In this document: piece after piece, positions 1 to 12,674 of the stretch
Numbering within the stretch: the first letter of the stretch is position 1
How the letters are laid out: every line of letters begins with the position of its first letter
Assembly: GCA_946800325.1 (NCBI GenBank)
Contig: OX326957.1
Coordinates: 58,250,977-58,314,976 of the forward strand
DNA length: 64,000 nucleotides
Direction: 5' to 3'
Source: Luzula sylvatica
Taxonomy: Eukaryota > Streptophyta > Magnoliopsida > Poales > Juncaceae
Position numbers and translations under genes: made by a program
The notes under the pieces: generated by a model
Databases searched by the model: none
What the model was told of the DNA's origin: nothing
The model's input: only the letters and a program-made list of their open reading frames with translations

Positions 1-2636
1 CTTTAAAACCAATTGCTCATACTTCTGGTCTTGGTCTATGCATTAATTAGTAATCACTCCACTTGCACTCTTACCATTCCTATTTCATTGTCCAAGAATA
101 AATTTTTGTTTTATCTACAAGACAAGAAAACTTCATAAAAAAGATTCTTTTAAGTTATGATGATATGTACAAGTTTGTTTTTAGTGACGAAATTGATAGG
201 TTATGAGATATATATATTTAATAACTAGTTGATAATTGGGATTGTACTGTCCTCTCATATTGGATGGTTTGAGAAATTCTTCAGAATCTCCAAGAAATAA
301 ATATCTCTACAAAATTAGCCCAATAATGAAATGATAAAGTGTGAAATAATGGAAGCAACTTAAGTACTTGGTAAACCATTGACAAATAAAAGTCAATGGA
401 CTCCTGAAATTAAGTCGATTCTTTGTATGTCTTACAATATTGTAGCCATACATGTAGGTTAATTAATTAGTTCAACCCTAGTTTAAATAAAGTGACGTGC
501 AACAAAAATAACTACACCTCTTATGCTGCTAGAGATATATAATTTTTTTGGACTTTTTCAAGCTTGAAAGGAAATATAACGAGGAAAAAAAAAGGAGGTT
601 CGAAACTGCAAGAAGAAACTATGTCTCTCGATAGTTAAATTAATAAATTAATATTGTTACGTACGTACGAAAATCTATTTTTATTTGACTTTTTAAAAGA
701 GAATCTATGCTACTAATTCAGAAAGATAAAGAATATACTGGATCCAGAGAGGATTGGTAGTTAAATTACAAAGAATATTAAATATTTGGACAATTGAGGG
801 GGTCTATTAGTTGCCACATCATTTTATAGAGACTGGTAACTTGTAGTGTTTACAAAATTCATTAACATGAAACTATTTTAATTACTAATTACCAGAGTTT
901 AAATTCATTACAAAGATTTACAGCGCCAACCTATTAACATGTGGAAAATAAGAATTAAGACATACCAGATATAAACTAATTCAAAGGTGGTCAGTGGTGA
1001 AATATGAGAATTAAGCTAAGTAAAAAGAAAAGAATTAGAATTCTGAAATAAACACAAATCAGCATATTCTAGTATCGCAATCGTATCAGTAATGACAGGT
1101 AGGGTTCTAATGCAATAATTTGTACAAAAAAAAGAGCCCAACTTAATTTGATGGCATATTGTGAAAATTATCAAGTTTGGTTGTAATATTATATGATATC
1201 AGAAAAAAACTTTTTGCTAAAGATAAAGCGAAATATACACAATGTCGAAAATATGTGGCTTATCCTGACAAATGCATCAACAAAATCGGTTTCGAGAAAA
1301 TATGTTTTTTACAAAATTTATATATAGAGATGGCACATCATAATCACTTTTCTTTAGATTATTATCATTATATGTCCAAATCTGTCTCGAATTTCTTAAT
1401 GAATTAACTAAATATAGGAGTAAATATGATCATCACAAATTACAATTCTTAAATTGAATTACAGTAAAACATATAAAATTTGAATTAAGTAAAACAAACA
1501 AGACGATCAAGTTTATACTCAAAAGCAAATATTTTTAATTCATGTATACATTTATTTTTAATTTTACACCATGAGCTCATTATGCCTCCAATCTTCGATC
1601 AACTCTTGTGTAATTAAAATAGAAAAACTATACTTATTCGCGTAGATAGGTATTACGTATCATGTATACTATTATAGTACATATAAAATTTGGTATCATA
1701 CAAATATATAATTATACTTTTCGAGAAAATTATCCCCTGTATTTTTTCATATCAATATGACCAGTTCCGCATCGCTACATTTTTCATTACATATATTTCT
1801 CTATTTTTGTAAGAGTGGAAGCATTACAAATTACCATTTTCAAATTGGATTGACAATAAAACTAGTTCAACAATTAAATTCGTTATATATCGAAGTAATT
1901 AAATGCATTTTATATTTGTTCATAGTATCTTTTAATATTGTATCAATGAGCTAAGCTTATTTAAACATTTTAATACAGTTTGTTTTGTAATTACGACATA
2001 AAGAGTAGACCAACAAAATTTAAAAACAAAGAAAGGTTTTAAACCCTAGTTTAATTCCTCAGAATTGGCTTCAAAAAAAAAACCCTTGTTTAATTCATAT
2101 ATACACTAATATTCAAAATCTATTGTTCCATATTTTTACAACCCATGTCCTAGTCATCATGGAGGTAATTAAGTTCTAACTTTTTGCTTGTTAATTACAA
2201 GTCATTAATTTCCTTAAAGAATATTGATTCACATCATAAAAGAAAATATTGGTGTTTTGATAGGCTCAAAACACACACACACACATACACACACACACTG
2301 ACACACACACACACGCAAAACTCATCTCAAGTCCCTCGAATGAGGTGGCAAAAAAATTTATATAGGTTGATTAGCTCCTCTAATTGCCTCAATTAATTAT
2401 TAATTGGCACGTTCAATTGACATGTCAATAACTTATATTAGTACATATTAATTGACGTGTCAATTCAATTAAATGATCAATTAAATCGCTAATCGAATCA
2501 ATTAATAATACTAATCAACATATTTAACCATCATCATTTGCTTCCTCATCAAGGCTATTTTTTGTGTTACGGGGCTGCATATAACCCCCAAATATTAATT
2601 ATTAGTAAAAAAATATTGAGTGATGATATACATCCC
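1..2636. other. Intergenic, no gene seen
   Basis: AT-rich DNA with only short open frames that lack family resemblance or codon structure. A (CA)n-type microsatellite lies at about 2268-2315. I see no gene, RNA gene or clear transposon end in this stretch. Confidence 0.6.
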
Positions 2637-2644
2637 CTTAAAAT

Positions 2645-3078
2645 CTATGTTGCACGGATACGGATACGGCGATACATCAATTTTTAAAAAATCACGAATA
2701 CGGATACGACTATATAGTTATTATTTTAATATACTTATATTGTATATAATAAATAAATTAATAATATTTTGAAATTAAATATCATGTCAATAAATAAAAT
2801 CAACATAACAATACAAGTATCATAAAAATATCATAAATTTATTCTAGAAGTATCCTAGAACCAATTTATAAGCATCCTGTAGAATTTATTTAAAAATAAT
2901 ATGGACCAAAATATATAATAGGCCGAAGTATCCTAGAATGAAGTATCCCAACCGTATTCTCAACGTATCTCAGCCGTATTCGACCGTATCTTGCCGTATC
3001 TGCGCCGTATCGTATCTGTATCCGTATCGGATACCTGTATCCTCAGGATACTTCTGCATTTGTATGTGCGTAACATAG
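2645..3078. mobile_element. hAT-like MITE, GATACG-rich family, copy 1
   Basis: The element begins CTATGTTGCACGGATACGG and ends CGTAACATAG, so the outer seven bases are perfect inverted repeats. It is flanked by the 8-bp direct repeat CTTAAAAT (2637-2644 and 3079-3086), the length that hAT transposases make. Both ends are rich in GATACG/CGTATC words and the middle is AT-rich without coding capacity. Related copies lie at 32107, 40836 and, degenerate, near 23.66-24.14 kb. Confidence 0.75.
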
Positions 3079-3828
3079 CTTAAAATCCACTAGAATGATT
3101 GATGTGTTGGTATCGAATTAAATGTTAGTGGTAAACCAATATCATTTAATTTTTGTCATCATATATATGAAAAAAGAGAAAAAAAAATTCACGGTTTCAC
3201 ACATCATTAATTTATTTAATATTTTTAAGAAGTTTGTTTATCACCATCTATAATTAATCAAATTTAAATCTATAGATTTGGAAAAGAGGTTATTTGACTG
3301 AATTAATATATTATTTAACATGTGTTAAACAGATACACATGAATAAAACTATCATAAATAATAAACAAAAATATAATAATGAAAATAATAATAATAATTT
3401 CGCAAAAATAAGCAAAATAAAAATGAAAATATTTTGCTTTTAAAAAAGATTGAAAATAAAATAATAAAAATTTGTTCGAATAAATATGACTTATCGTGTG
3501 TTAAATTAAATATAATAAAAATATTAAATAAACAAAATTATTTTTTTAATAATTTGGTTTACCACCTAATCAATGTGGTTACCACCTAATTAATACGGTT
3601 TGCCACCTAATTAATACGGTTTGTCACTTATTATGATGTATTATCTAAAATAATTTAATATTTAATGTATTTATTATATATTGGTAACACATCAAAATAT
3701 CGAGAGGATATTAGAAAGAATAAATATAATTTTTCAAAAATATTCTCTTCGTAGTGCAAAATTAGTTCGTGCTACAGATCCAAACCAGCGACCTGTTGAT
3801 TCTTTCAGGTATTTGAAAAAAGAAAAAG

Positions 3829-4146
3829 ATTCCCCCCACAGTAAATGGCCTAGGGAAATTATACTACGCCGATGAGATTCCCCCCACTATTCACGGTGGA
3901 TAGTGGGGTATGATATTAATATCCATTTTCAATTTGTATTCCCATTTCAATTGACGGTTAATTGTGCTTTGAATTAATTATTAATTCAAATGTAATTAAC
4001 ACGTAATACAATTGTATTAGTCATCAACATAATTAATAATTTCAATTAACGATTAATACAATTCATCGGATACAATTTTGAGAGATTTCAATTACCTCCC
4101 CCATATGTGAATAGTGGGAAGAAACGGGGGCACAGTAAATGGCCTC
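3829..4146. mobile_element. Palindromic MITE, 9-bp-TSD family (rearranged copy)
   Basis: One end reads GGGAAATTATACTACGCC (from 3853) and the other GGGGCACAGTAAATGGCCTC (to 4146). These are the two ends of the family defined better at 4197-4498 and 23373-23652. A second partial end, CACAGTAAATGGCCT, abuts the left side at about 3839-3852, and a short word with six C's is repeated in both parts, so two copies seem to have recombined. No clean target duplication was found. The core is a palindrome of AATTAA-type words. Confidence 0.5.
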
Positions 4147-4196
4147 AAGAAAAAATGAACAATGTTGCTTAAAACTAAGAATAATTAATTAAAAAA

Positions 4197-4498
4197 GGAA
4201 AATTATACCTTGCCCCCCAAAACCCATCACCACACCCACGATTCCAATACCTTTTCTTTTTTTTTGGGTTCGGTGTTAATCCCCAACTCCAATTTGCACC
4301 CCACTCTCTCTCCAAATTAATTAATACTTCCAATTAACAGTTAATTGTGAGTAAATTAACACCTCATATTAATACCTAATAATTCATTAATTCAATTAAC
4401 TGTTAATTCGAAGCATTGTTAATCGAGTGGGTAATTTTTGAGAGATGGATAAGATATTAAGAATGTGCTGATGGGTTTGGGGTACAGTAAATGGCCTC
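4197..4498. mobile_element. Palindromic MITE with 9-bp TSD, upstream of the AMT gene
   Basis: It starts GGAAAATTATACCTTGCCCC and ends GGGGTACAGTAAATGGCCTC. It is flanked by the 9-bp direct repeat ATTAAAAAA (4188-4196 and 4499-4507). The inside is a long imperfect palindrome of AATTAA words with no coding frame. A 9-bp duplication points to a Mutator-like transposase. It ends about 250 bp before the AMT start codon, so it may be part of that promoter. Confidence 0.7.
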
Positions 4499-4624
4499 AT
4501 TAAAAAAATGCATTAAATTGGCACTATCAATCATGTAACTCTCATTTAGTATGTACTCTCTTCTCCCTCTTCCTTCCATTACTCAACCATTTGTCCCTTG
4601 CCTTGTAATTTCCACTTTCCATTA

Positions 4625-4634
4625 CTATATATAC
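4625..4634 (+). promoter_or_regulatory. Possible TATA box of the AMT gene
   Basis: CTATATATAC lies about 116 bp before the ATG at 4750, followed by a CT-rich leader, as in many plant promoters. No transcription start can be proven here. TATA-like words are common in this AT-rich DNA. Confidence 0.35.
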
Positions 4635-4749
4635 TCCTCCTTACTTAATCTCTCTCTTCATCACCTCCATCTCTATTCCAATTACCAACACAGATCAAAC
4701 AGAGAGAGGAAGTTAACTCTTTATCTATATATCTCTCTAATCAAGAATC

Positions 4750-7700
4750 ATGGCGAATTACACATCAACCGCGTATCGGAACTCGACAAACTCCCCCGAT
4801 TGGCTGAACAAGGGGGACAATGCATGGCAAATGATCTCGGCCACCTTGGTGGGCATTCAGAGCGTACCGGGCCTGGTGATTCTCTACGGGAGTATCGTCA
4901 AGAAGAAATGGGCCATCAATTCGGCTTTCATGGCGCTCTATGCTTTTGCCGCCGTTTTCCTTTGTTGGGTCACTTGGGCTTACGAGATGTCCTTCGGCGA
5001 TAAACTACTCCCTTTCTGGGGCAAAGCCAAGCCCGCACTCGGCCAAGTACAATCATTTCCATAATTATATCATAGATTTCAGAAGAAGAAAAAAAATAGC
5101 ATTATTGTGTCAAGTCCTTAATGTTCTCAAATTTTTTTCGACTAAATTACAGCACACCTTGATAGCACAATCGATGCTACCGGCCACAACTCATTACTAC
5201 CATGGGGGGAAAGGTATTGAAACACAAATGGCCACTCCTTTCTACCCTGCTGCGAGCATGGTCTATTTCCAGTGTGTTTTCGCAGCCATCACACTTATCC
5301 TTCTCGCCGGAGCACTGCTTGGGCGAATGAACATCAAGGCTTGGATGGCCTTCGTCCCCTTGTGGTTGACATTTTCGTATACTATCGGAGCGTTTTCTCT
5401 CTGGGGAGGAGGGTTTTTGTTTCAGTGGGGAGTAATAGATTATTCTGGTGGTTATGTTATTCATCTTTCTTCTGGCATCGCCGGCTTGACCGCAGCCTAT
5501 TGGGTGAGTTCTTATCGTATTGGGTAAGATCGCTGTAATTTCGATTAAATTAATAATTTCAAACATGTTTAGGTGGGGCCAAGAGCTCAGAGTGATCGAG
5601 AGAGGTTCCCTCCGAACAACGTGCTGCTAGTACTTGCCGGAGCCGGACTTCTGTGGATGGGATGGACTGGATTCAACGGAGGTGATCCTTACGCAGCAAA
5701 TATCGACTCGTCGATGGCCGTGCTTAACACACATATTTGTGCGGCGACTAGCTTGCTTATGTGGACCACTCTTGATGTTATTTTCTTTGGGAAACCATCG
5801 GTGATCGGCGCTGTTCAAGGCATGATTACCGGCCTTGTCTGCATCACTCCTGGCGCCGGTAAGCAAACTTTTGACGAGTTATAAAATGTGGTTCGGTTCA
5901 GCACTGAATAAAGTAAGTGGACAAATAGGTCGTTTTCGTTCAATAAAAATATCATGAATCTTTAAAAGTTGCTAACAAAATAGTATTTGAGGTTATGAGA
6001 ATATTCATGAATGAAAAAATCTCATGAATCTTAAAAAGTTGCTAAGAAAATAGTATGTGAGGTTATGATAATATTCAAGCAAAATCTTGGAAGGGATCTT
6101 TTTTGTCTGAATCCACATGCCTCTCACAAGAGGGTAACGTGAAAATGACAATTAAGGGGTCTCTAGTAATGCTCAAGTCAAAGACCCTGAAAGGCCTCTA
6201 AAATATTTGTATTTGTATTTATATATAACATGTAGTTTCTTACTTATTGGATTAGATTAGTAATGTATACCTATTAATTAATAGAAAAATTATACACACT
6301 TATTTATTTTCCTATTAATTAATAAGTTGATCATGTCTAGTGTGTACGATTTAAAGCCTCTCACGTTTGTTACAGAAAACGATTTTGTATTAGATTAGTA
6401 ATATATACACATTAACTTAAACGATCAGAGATACTTTTAGGGCTACTTGTCAAAAATAATTCCTTAAATATTTGCCAATGTACTATTTTCTAGTGGGATT
6501 ATGAGTCTATGACCAGCATAACAAGTCTTAATTACGAATGATAATTACTTGTTTCTATTGGTGTACTATTGTCATTTGACCAAGTTAAGAAACCTACTCG
6601 AAATATAATATAGGAGAAAACTGTGGTAGGTTAGACTGTATCAAATTTGAACATTATATTCGGCGGCAATTATTTTCAAAAAAATAATTAAGTGCCAATT
6701 TTAAATTATTTATGGATAACTTGAAAATTACAGGTAATATCGGTGTTAGAGTAGCAAACAATATATAGGGTTATTATGTTCATTAGGGTTTAATTATCAA
6801 GCACAATTTTGCCTCCTAGCTAGGGACAGCACCAACTTTAAAGCATTCTACAAATTAATTAACTTAGCTTAGATCCGGTTTTCTAGGGGGGAAATGTTTA
6901 ATAAATTGAGATTTTTGCTCATAAATAACCCTTTAAAAATTTATAATTATTTCTTCACTCTTAAATGATATTTCTATCAGACTAATATTATAGGTTCAAT
7001 TTTCCTTCACCTGAAATAAATAATAAATTGGGTTGAAAATGTTTATACAAGCTAAAGTTTGAATGAATAATATATTGGCTTCAATGTTATCATTGGATAC
7101 ATATGGCAATGTGCAAGCGATCCATTGTTGGGATTGTTGGATGTCATTTAAAAAAAAGTTTTCATAGGACAAATTGACAAAAGTACGTATAATTTTTTTA
7201 GGGAAATTTTCAAAAAAACCCCTATCTTTTTTGGATATTCTAAAAAAACCCCTATATTTTTGGAAACTCCAAAAAAACCTCTCTACCAAAGTTTTATTTT
7301 CAAATACTCCCCTATAGGAGTTAAATGTAACCATGGATGGTTTTCATTTTTTCTTTGACCAAAATAACCTTCTATTTTCATATGTATATTTTTGTTATTT
7401 TTTCATTAATTTTATTAGTTTTAAGAAAATTCATAAATAATTTTTAACATATAATGATTTCACAAAAATAAAATTATTAAATGTTGTCTTTGTATAATTT
7501 TAATATTTCATTTATTATTCACGAAAAACTAACATCAGATAATAATAAAATAAACACCTTGAAAATATAGTGATAGAAAAATATTTCTTTAAACATCTAT
7601 TTTATTTTTATTTTCGTTTTTCTTTTATGTATGTTTTTAATAGATTCATTAATTTTTAAATATTTGTAAGGTGTTCTTTTAATATTATTGTTCGTCTTAT

Positions 7701-10281
7701 TATTATTTTATGTTATTATTTCAGTAAAAAAATATGAAAATCAAATATATATAATGTATGAAATATTAAAATTATATAAATATAACATATGATAATTATT
7801 TTTTAAAAATTATTATAAGCTAAAAAAAAATTAGGACTTTTTTAAAATTAATACAAATAACAAAAACATTATTTTAATTACTAAATATGTAAAAAGAAGG
7901 GTATTTTGGTCATAAAAAAATATTTAACACTATCCATAGTTAATTTTAACCTCATATGGGGGTATTTGAAAATAAAAGTTTGGTAGAGGGGGTTTTTTGG
8001 AGTTTCCAAAAAGATAAGGGGTTTTTTAGAATATCCAAAAAAAAATAGGGGGTTTTTGAAAATTTGCCATTTTTTTTAAGAGGTCATATACGGTGCCCCT
8101 CATATAGGAGTGTAAACGGTTCGGATCCGGTTCGGATAGTGGTCATACCAGATCCGGATCCGTATTTTTTGTCGGATCCGGATCCGGATCCGGATAGTGT
8201 CGGATCCGGATATGGTTCGGATATTAAACGGATACGGATACGGTTCGGATATCGTCGGATACGGATACGGATCCGGATAATATTCGGATAGTTCAGACAT
8301 ATATTGTATATGTAATTAATTATTTTTTTCTAATCAAAATATTTATGATACAATTATGATAATACTTAAGTAATAAATAATATAATTATACTTTACTAAA
8401 TTCAAATATTTGTTGAATATAATAGAGTAATTTGGTCGAAATGATGAAAACGTGAGTTTGACTAATAATTTATGTCGCGCGAATACGGATACTAATAATT
8501 TATAATGTATACAATATTATATTTTAATTAATCAATTCAAAATATATTTCTTAAATTTTAATTTAATTCTTATATTGAAGGAAATTCTTATATGATATTT
8601 TACAAATAACAATAGGTCATGGCTTAAATTCTTTATTTTGACAAGACCATGGCTTGCAGAGACCATGTTATATTTATAATTAACAATATGCTAATTATTG
8701 ATAGGTAATTAAATACATTACTTATATTTCAAGTTTTATATGTAGGGGCTTCTATCACACATTTTTTTTCTCATAAAATTATATTTGCAGTAATTATTAT
8801 TTATGAATGTTCAAGTAAAATTTCAAATATATTGATCAATTAATGTTTAAATGAATTTGGAAAAACGGGTATCCGTTTTGCATTGCTATTCGGATCCGGG
8901 TAATTATCCGGATCCGGATCCGGATCCGACCGTATTTTTTGTTCCGGATCCGGATCCGGATCCGAAAAAACGGATCCGGATAGTATCCGGATCCGCTCGG
9001 ATCCGGGTAATTTTATTCGGATCCGGATATTTAGACGGATCCGGTTCGGGTCGGGTCGGGCATTACCCGCACCATTTACATCCCTACCCTCATATCCCCC
9101 ACTCATGGTGATTGATCACCATGATGTCACATTAATGGGAGGCTCCTTTCCATCTCCCAAATTTTTTCCACTCAATTAATAATGTTTTGAATTAATTGTT
9201 AATTGAAATAATTAATTATGAAATTTTTGTATTAACTGTTAATTACATCACAATTAACTATTAATTCAAAACATAATTAATTGAGTGAAAAAATTTCGAT
9301 GCAAATTTCGATGAAAACTAGCCCCCATTAATGTGACATGAGGGGGGGGGGGGGGAATGGGGCAAGTTATATTTTTCCTTTTTTTAATTCATATTTTGGT
9401 TATTCAATGGTGAAGTGGGGTGCATTATAACTCAAATTCTTTGAACCTGGCTATAAAATGGTTTCTAGTAATGAATTCTTCATTAAAAAACAAATTTAGT
9501 CCAATTTTTATAGAGCAACCAAAAATTTCTTTATATTAAAACAGTTTGAACAGTGATTTTCTACCACACATTCATGAGTAGAATGGGTACCAAATAAGAT
9601 TGCTGTCGAAGTAAACTATTGAGAGTCAAACAAGATGATCTGAAAACAATATTTTGAACATGCCAGATAAATTATTAATTAAGTGCTAATAATTGGTGAT
9701 TGCACTTTCGTACAAATTATAATAGTTAATCACTTGCTACTAAAAATTTAACTTCGATATTTGGTGTAGGTCTGGTGCAGGGCTGGGCGGCAATCATAAT
9801 GGGCATCTTAGCGGGGAGTATCCCTTGGTACACGATGATGGTGATCCACAAAAAGTGGTCGTTACTTCAAAATATCGACGATACCCTCGGAGTCTTCCAT
9901 ACCCACGCCGTGGCCGGCTTGCTAGGCGGTGCTACCACCGGCTTGTTTGCAGAGCCAGTTCTTTGTGCCCTCTTTCTCCCCGTAACCAACTCTCAAGGCG
10001 CGATATATGGAGGAGTTGGGGGGGTCCAATTCTTGAAACAATTAGTTGGTGCTGCTTTTATAATTGGATGGAATGTTGTTGTTACTTCGATTATTTGTAT
10101 CGTTATCTCGTTGGTTATACCGTTAAGGATACCTGATGAGCAACTTGCGATTGGTGATGACGCGGTGCACGGGGAGGAAGCCTATGCATTGTGGGGCGAT
10201 GGGGAACTTTACGATCCGACGACTCATGATGCTACGGGACATGGTCAACCGCCTATCTCGGGTGTGACACAAGATATATAA
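4750..10281 (+). CDS. AMT2: AMT2-type ammonium transporter, 4 exons
   Basis: Electrogenic ammonium uptake channel of the plasma membrane, Amt/Mep/Rh family. Exons: 4750-5046, 5153-5503, 5573-5858 and 9770-10281, all with GT/AG borders and matching phases, giving 481 residues, normal for the AMT2 subfamily. Visible family signatures are the N-terminal [10 protein letters not shown] segment, [23 protein letters not shown], the [13 protein letters not shown] block with the first pore histidine, [13 protein letters not shown], and [10 protein letters not shown] with the second pore histidine. The C-terminal tail [19 protein letters not shown] is typical of the AMT2 (MEP-like) branch rather than AMT1, as is having introns at all. 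Intron 3 is 3.9 kb and contains at least three transposons. The gene is otherwise intact, with no frameshift or stop. The choice between AMT2 and AMT3 paralogue names needs a tree. Confidence 0.93.
7201..8068. mobile_element. Non-autonomous long-TIR (MULE-like) element in AMT intron 3
   Basis: The left end starts GGGAAATTTTCAAAAAAACC and the right end is its inverse, finishing GGTTTTTGAAAATTTGCC. The inverted repeats extend about 130-150 bp, through the words for 'CCCCTAT' and 'GGATATTC'. The flanks are a T-run of about 9 bp (ATTTTTTTA left; the same word with one extra T right), compatible with a Mutator-type 9-bp duplication. The 600-bp core is AT-rich and non-coding. Confidence 0.65.
8105..9086. 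mobile_element. hAT-like MITE, GGATCCGG-rich family, in AMT intron 3
   Basis: It begins TAGGAGTGTAAACGGTTCGG and ends CCATTTACATCCCTA, so the termini are inverted copies of TAGGGATGTAAA. An exact 8-bp direct repeat, CCCTCATA, flanks it (8097-8104 and 9087-9094), as expected for hAT insertion. Each terminal 150-250 bp is a run of GGATCC/CCGGAT words; the centre is AT-rich. A second copy, split by a MULE, lies at 24558-27411. The open frames inside are simple repeat translations, not genes. Confidence 0.75.
9100..9392. mobile_element. Palindromic MITE-like repeat in AMT intron 3
   Basis: The stretch 9170-9290 is an imperfect palindrome (CACTCAATTAATAATG on one arm, its inverse ending AATTGAGTG on the other). 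The right margin reads GGGGCAAGTTATATTTTTCC after a run of about 14 G, which is the inverse of the GGAAAATTATACCTTGCCCC terminus at 4197. The left margin is unclear and no target duplication was found. Confidence 0.45.
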
Positions 10282-11630
10282 AGTGTATATAAAGTAATTG
10301 AATGGGTTTGTTTAGCTTGTTAATTATGATTCTTTGGATTTTTTTTTTCTAATTTTGTACATTGATCATTGGGTTTTCAGGTAGGCGTTTGTAAATTTGA
10401 ATTGGGTGTCTTTGGGTACCAAAATGAGTGCACTTCCTTTTATTATTCTTGCAATTTAAGACCGAAAAGGTACTGCATTTAAAGCCCATAAGGCCACTAT
10501 AGTTGGGCCTCGAATACACTAATTATATCGTTCGTTTTTTCATGTTATTATTTTCGAGCTCAGGAACGGATCTCAGGAGGGTCATAAGCCCCCTCCTCCA
10601 AGATTTTATAAGACCCTCTTCTCTAAATGTTTTGTGGAACATTTTAGATAACTAGTGGTTCAGTATACTTTATCTATATAACAATATAATTTTTACTGTT
10701 TGATCCCTTCAAAATAATTTTATAGTGTAATTTCAGTATATATTTTTGTTTGGCCTTATCCCGAGAAACTCAGTCAAGATTCGCCACTGCTCGAGCTTAA
10801 TTATATCCAAGGTAGTAAGAGTATTTAAAAGACCAAAACAAATCAAAGAGATTCTCATGATATCATTTCATCTTATCTAGAAATTTTTTTGATTAGGTGG
10901 AGTTTTAACTTTATTCTTGTTGACCCACTCATTCATGACTTGGAATTTACTATAATCAGAAGATTGAGTTAAATCTTAGATAGATTTGTTTACTCCTCTT
11001 TAGGTTGCAAACGAGTCGAGCTAGAGCGAGCTATTCCAAACTCAAGCTTGGCTCGGAACTTACTCGTGGCTCAGCTCATTTAGAATTATGATTCGAGATA
11101 AAAAATCAAGTTCAAATTCGACTCATTCTAATTCGAATTAGCTCGGATCGTCTCAACAATAACTTAATTAAAAAAATAACTTGAATTTAACTAAAAAAAT
11201 TATAACAATTACGAATAAACAAAAACATTCTAAATACCAAATACAAAATATCTTAAAATATAAAATAATAAACCAAACATACAATACAAAACACAAAATA
11301 ATAAAACAAAACATGAGATCATAATATACTCATTATAACGTACCAAAAACACACCACACACAAAATAGTAAACCAACAGAAAACTACCAAAATCTTCGTT
11401 TGACCCGAGCAAATAGCAAGATTTTATTGTGTTTTATGTTAAAATGTTACATCAGATTTTATAAATCAAATACTATAAATTTAATTATTGTACCTCATCA
11501 ATAATAAAATAAGCCATTAACATGGAACTTCAATATAATTAACAGTGAGATCCTCTCGTTTAAATATAAGAACTTCAATATGATCAAATATTTATTGTGA
11601 AGGAATTACAGTGTATGACCAACGGAAAAA
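10282..11630. other. Intergenic: AMT 3' flank and old repeats
   Basis: The first roughly 150 bp after the AMT stop codon should include its 3' UTR. A patch at 10557-10800 has ends resembling inverted copies (GAGCTCAGGAACGGATC and a distorted inverse), and 10995-11165 is rich in GAGCTCG/CTCGAGC words, a pattern common in decayed plant repeats. No gene was recognised. Confidence 0.4.
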
Positions 11631-11639
11631 TGTACATAT

Positions 11640-11945
11640 AAGGATACACGAACGTGCGCGTTCGTGGGGAGGATTGAGTGTACAATAAGATTGTACACAC
11701 GTAGCAAACTGGAGATGTTCCGTTCGAAGTTCGAACGCATGGTTCATCCGTTCGAACATTATATAGTCTGAGTTTGTATAATAAGATTATACCCGGAATT
11801 AAGACAGTAACTCTTCCGTTTGAACGGAATGATATATCCGTTCGAACGGAAGGAGTCGTGTGTACAATGTAATTGTACACGGAGCAGACAGAAGATGTTC
11901 CGTTCGAACGGACTAGTCATTCGTTCGAACGGAAGTAATTTTAGA
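11640..11945. repeat. Tandem array of palindromic units (about 90 bp each)
   Basis: Three successive units start near 11678, 11772 and 11858. Each begins with an inverted repeat of the form GTGTACAAT-N-ATTGTACAC and continues with one or two copies of a self-complementary TCCGTTCGAACGGA word. The central unit is more diverged. The array can fold into a series of hairpins. No open frame of interest overlaps it. It lies between the AMT 3' end and the 3' end of the GRAS gene. Confidence 0.7.
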
Positions 11946-12491
11946 TTTTGTATTAGTTTGCAACTATTTGGTCCATTTTTATCGTATATAGTATATATAT
12001 GATGTTTCTCTCTCTATAAGTGTGACAACTCACTTTCTGAAAGTCATTCAAAAGAGTGTGAACAAAGAGAGAGAAAGAGAAGAGGAGACCTCTTGTGAAA
12101 GTTAGGAGAATTTATGACCTATAAAAAGGATGCAAAGGTAAATTTAAATCTTTTAGATCCTAAGCATATTAACGTATGAGAAAGTATACTTTGCCACCAG
12201 ATTTCCGCAAAACATCCTCAATTTCTTAATTAACCCACTTAACTAACAACTCAATTAACAAGAAACATTGAATTAATAATTTCAAAACATTAATTATCAT
12301 TTGTTAATCCATATGGATGTTAATTATCACGATAAAAATATAACAAGTGTTAATCCAAATGTTAATTAAGTGGATTAACTATAAATGCCCTCTTAACGTA
12401 TATAATAGAAATTTGACCATTATAATAGGAAATGATAGCTTGAAGCGCCCTACACAAATGCGATTTTGCTCTTGATCATATTTCTGACAGG

Positions 12492-12674
12492 ATTTTTTTT
12501 TATAATAAACGGAGAAGGCTCGTATGTCCTTCATCAATTGATGTCAATAAGAATTGAATAAACAACCTCACACAACATATGGTTTTTTGTGCTTCACGCT
12601 CAACCAGTTGTGCTATGGTCCCATTGGCAGGTTTTTTTTTATTATAATAAACGGAGAAGGCTCCTATGTCCTCC
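12492..12674 (-). mobile_element. tRNA-derived SINE plus truncated second copy (dimer)
   Basis: Read on the minus strand, a SINE runs from about 12627 (CAATGGGACCATAGCACAAC) to an A-rich tail at 12492. It is abutted by a second, 5'-truncated copy (12631-12674) with the same GAGCCTTCTCCGTTTATT tail region. The pair is bracketed by near-identical direct repeats ATTTCTGACAGG (12480-12491) and ATTCCTGACAGG (12675-12686). The family matches the better preserved copy at 35028-35163. The B box here is eroded. Confidence 0.65.

Noticed and set aside
3681..3875. A 64-codon frame with ATDPNQRPVDSFRYL
   Set aside because: Too short and runs into a MITE; I cannot tie it to a family with confidence.
8064..9111. 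Open frames on both strands rich in Asp-Pro and Arg-Ile repeats
   Set aside because: They translate GGATCC/CCGGAT repeats of a MITE and are open in several frames for that reason alone.
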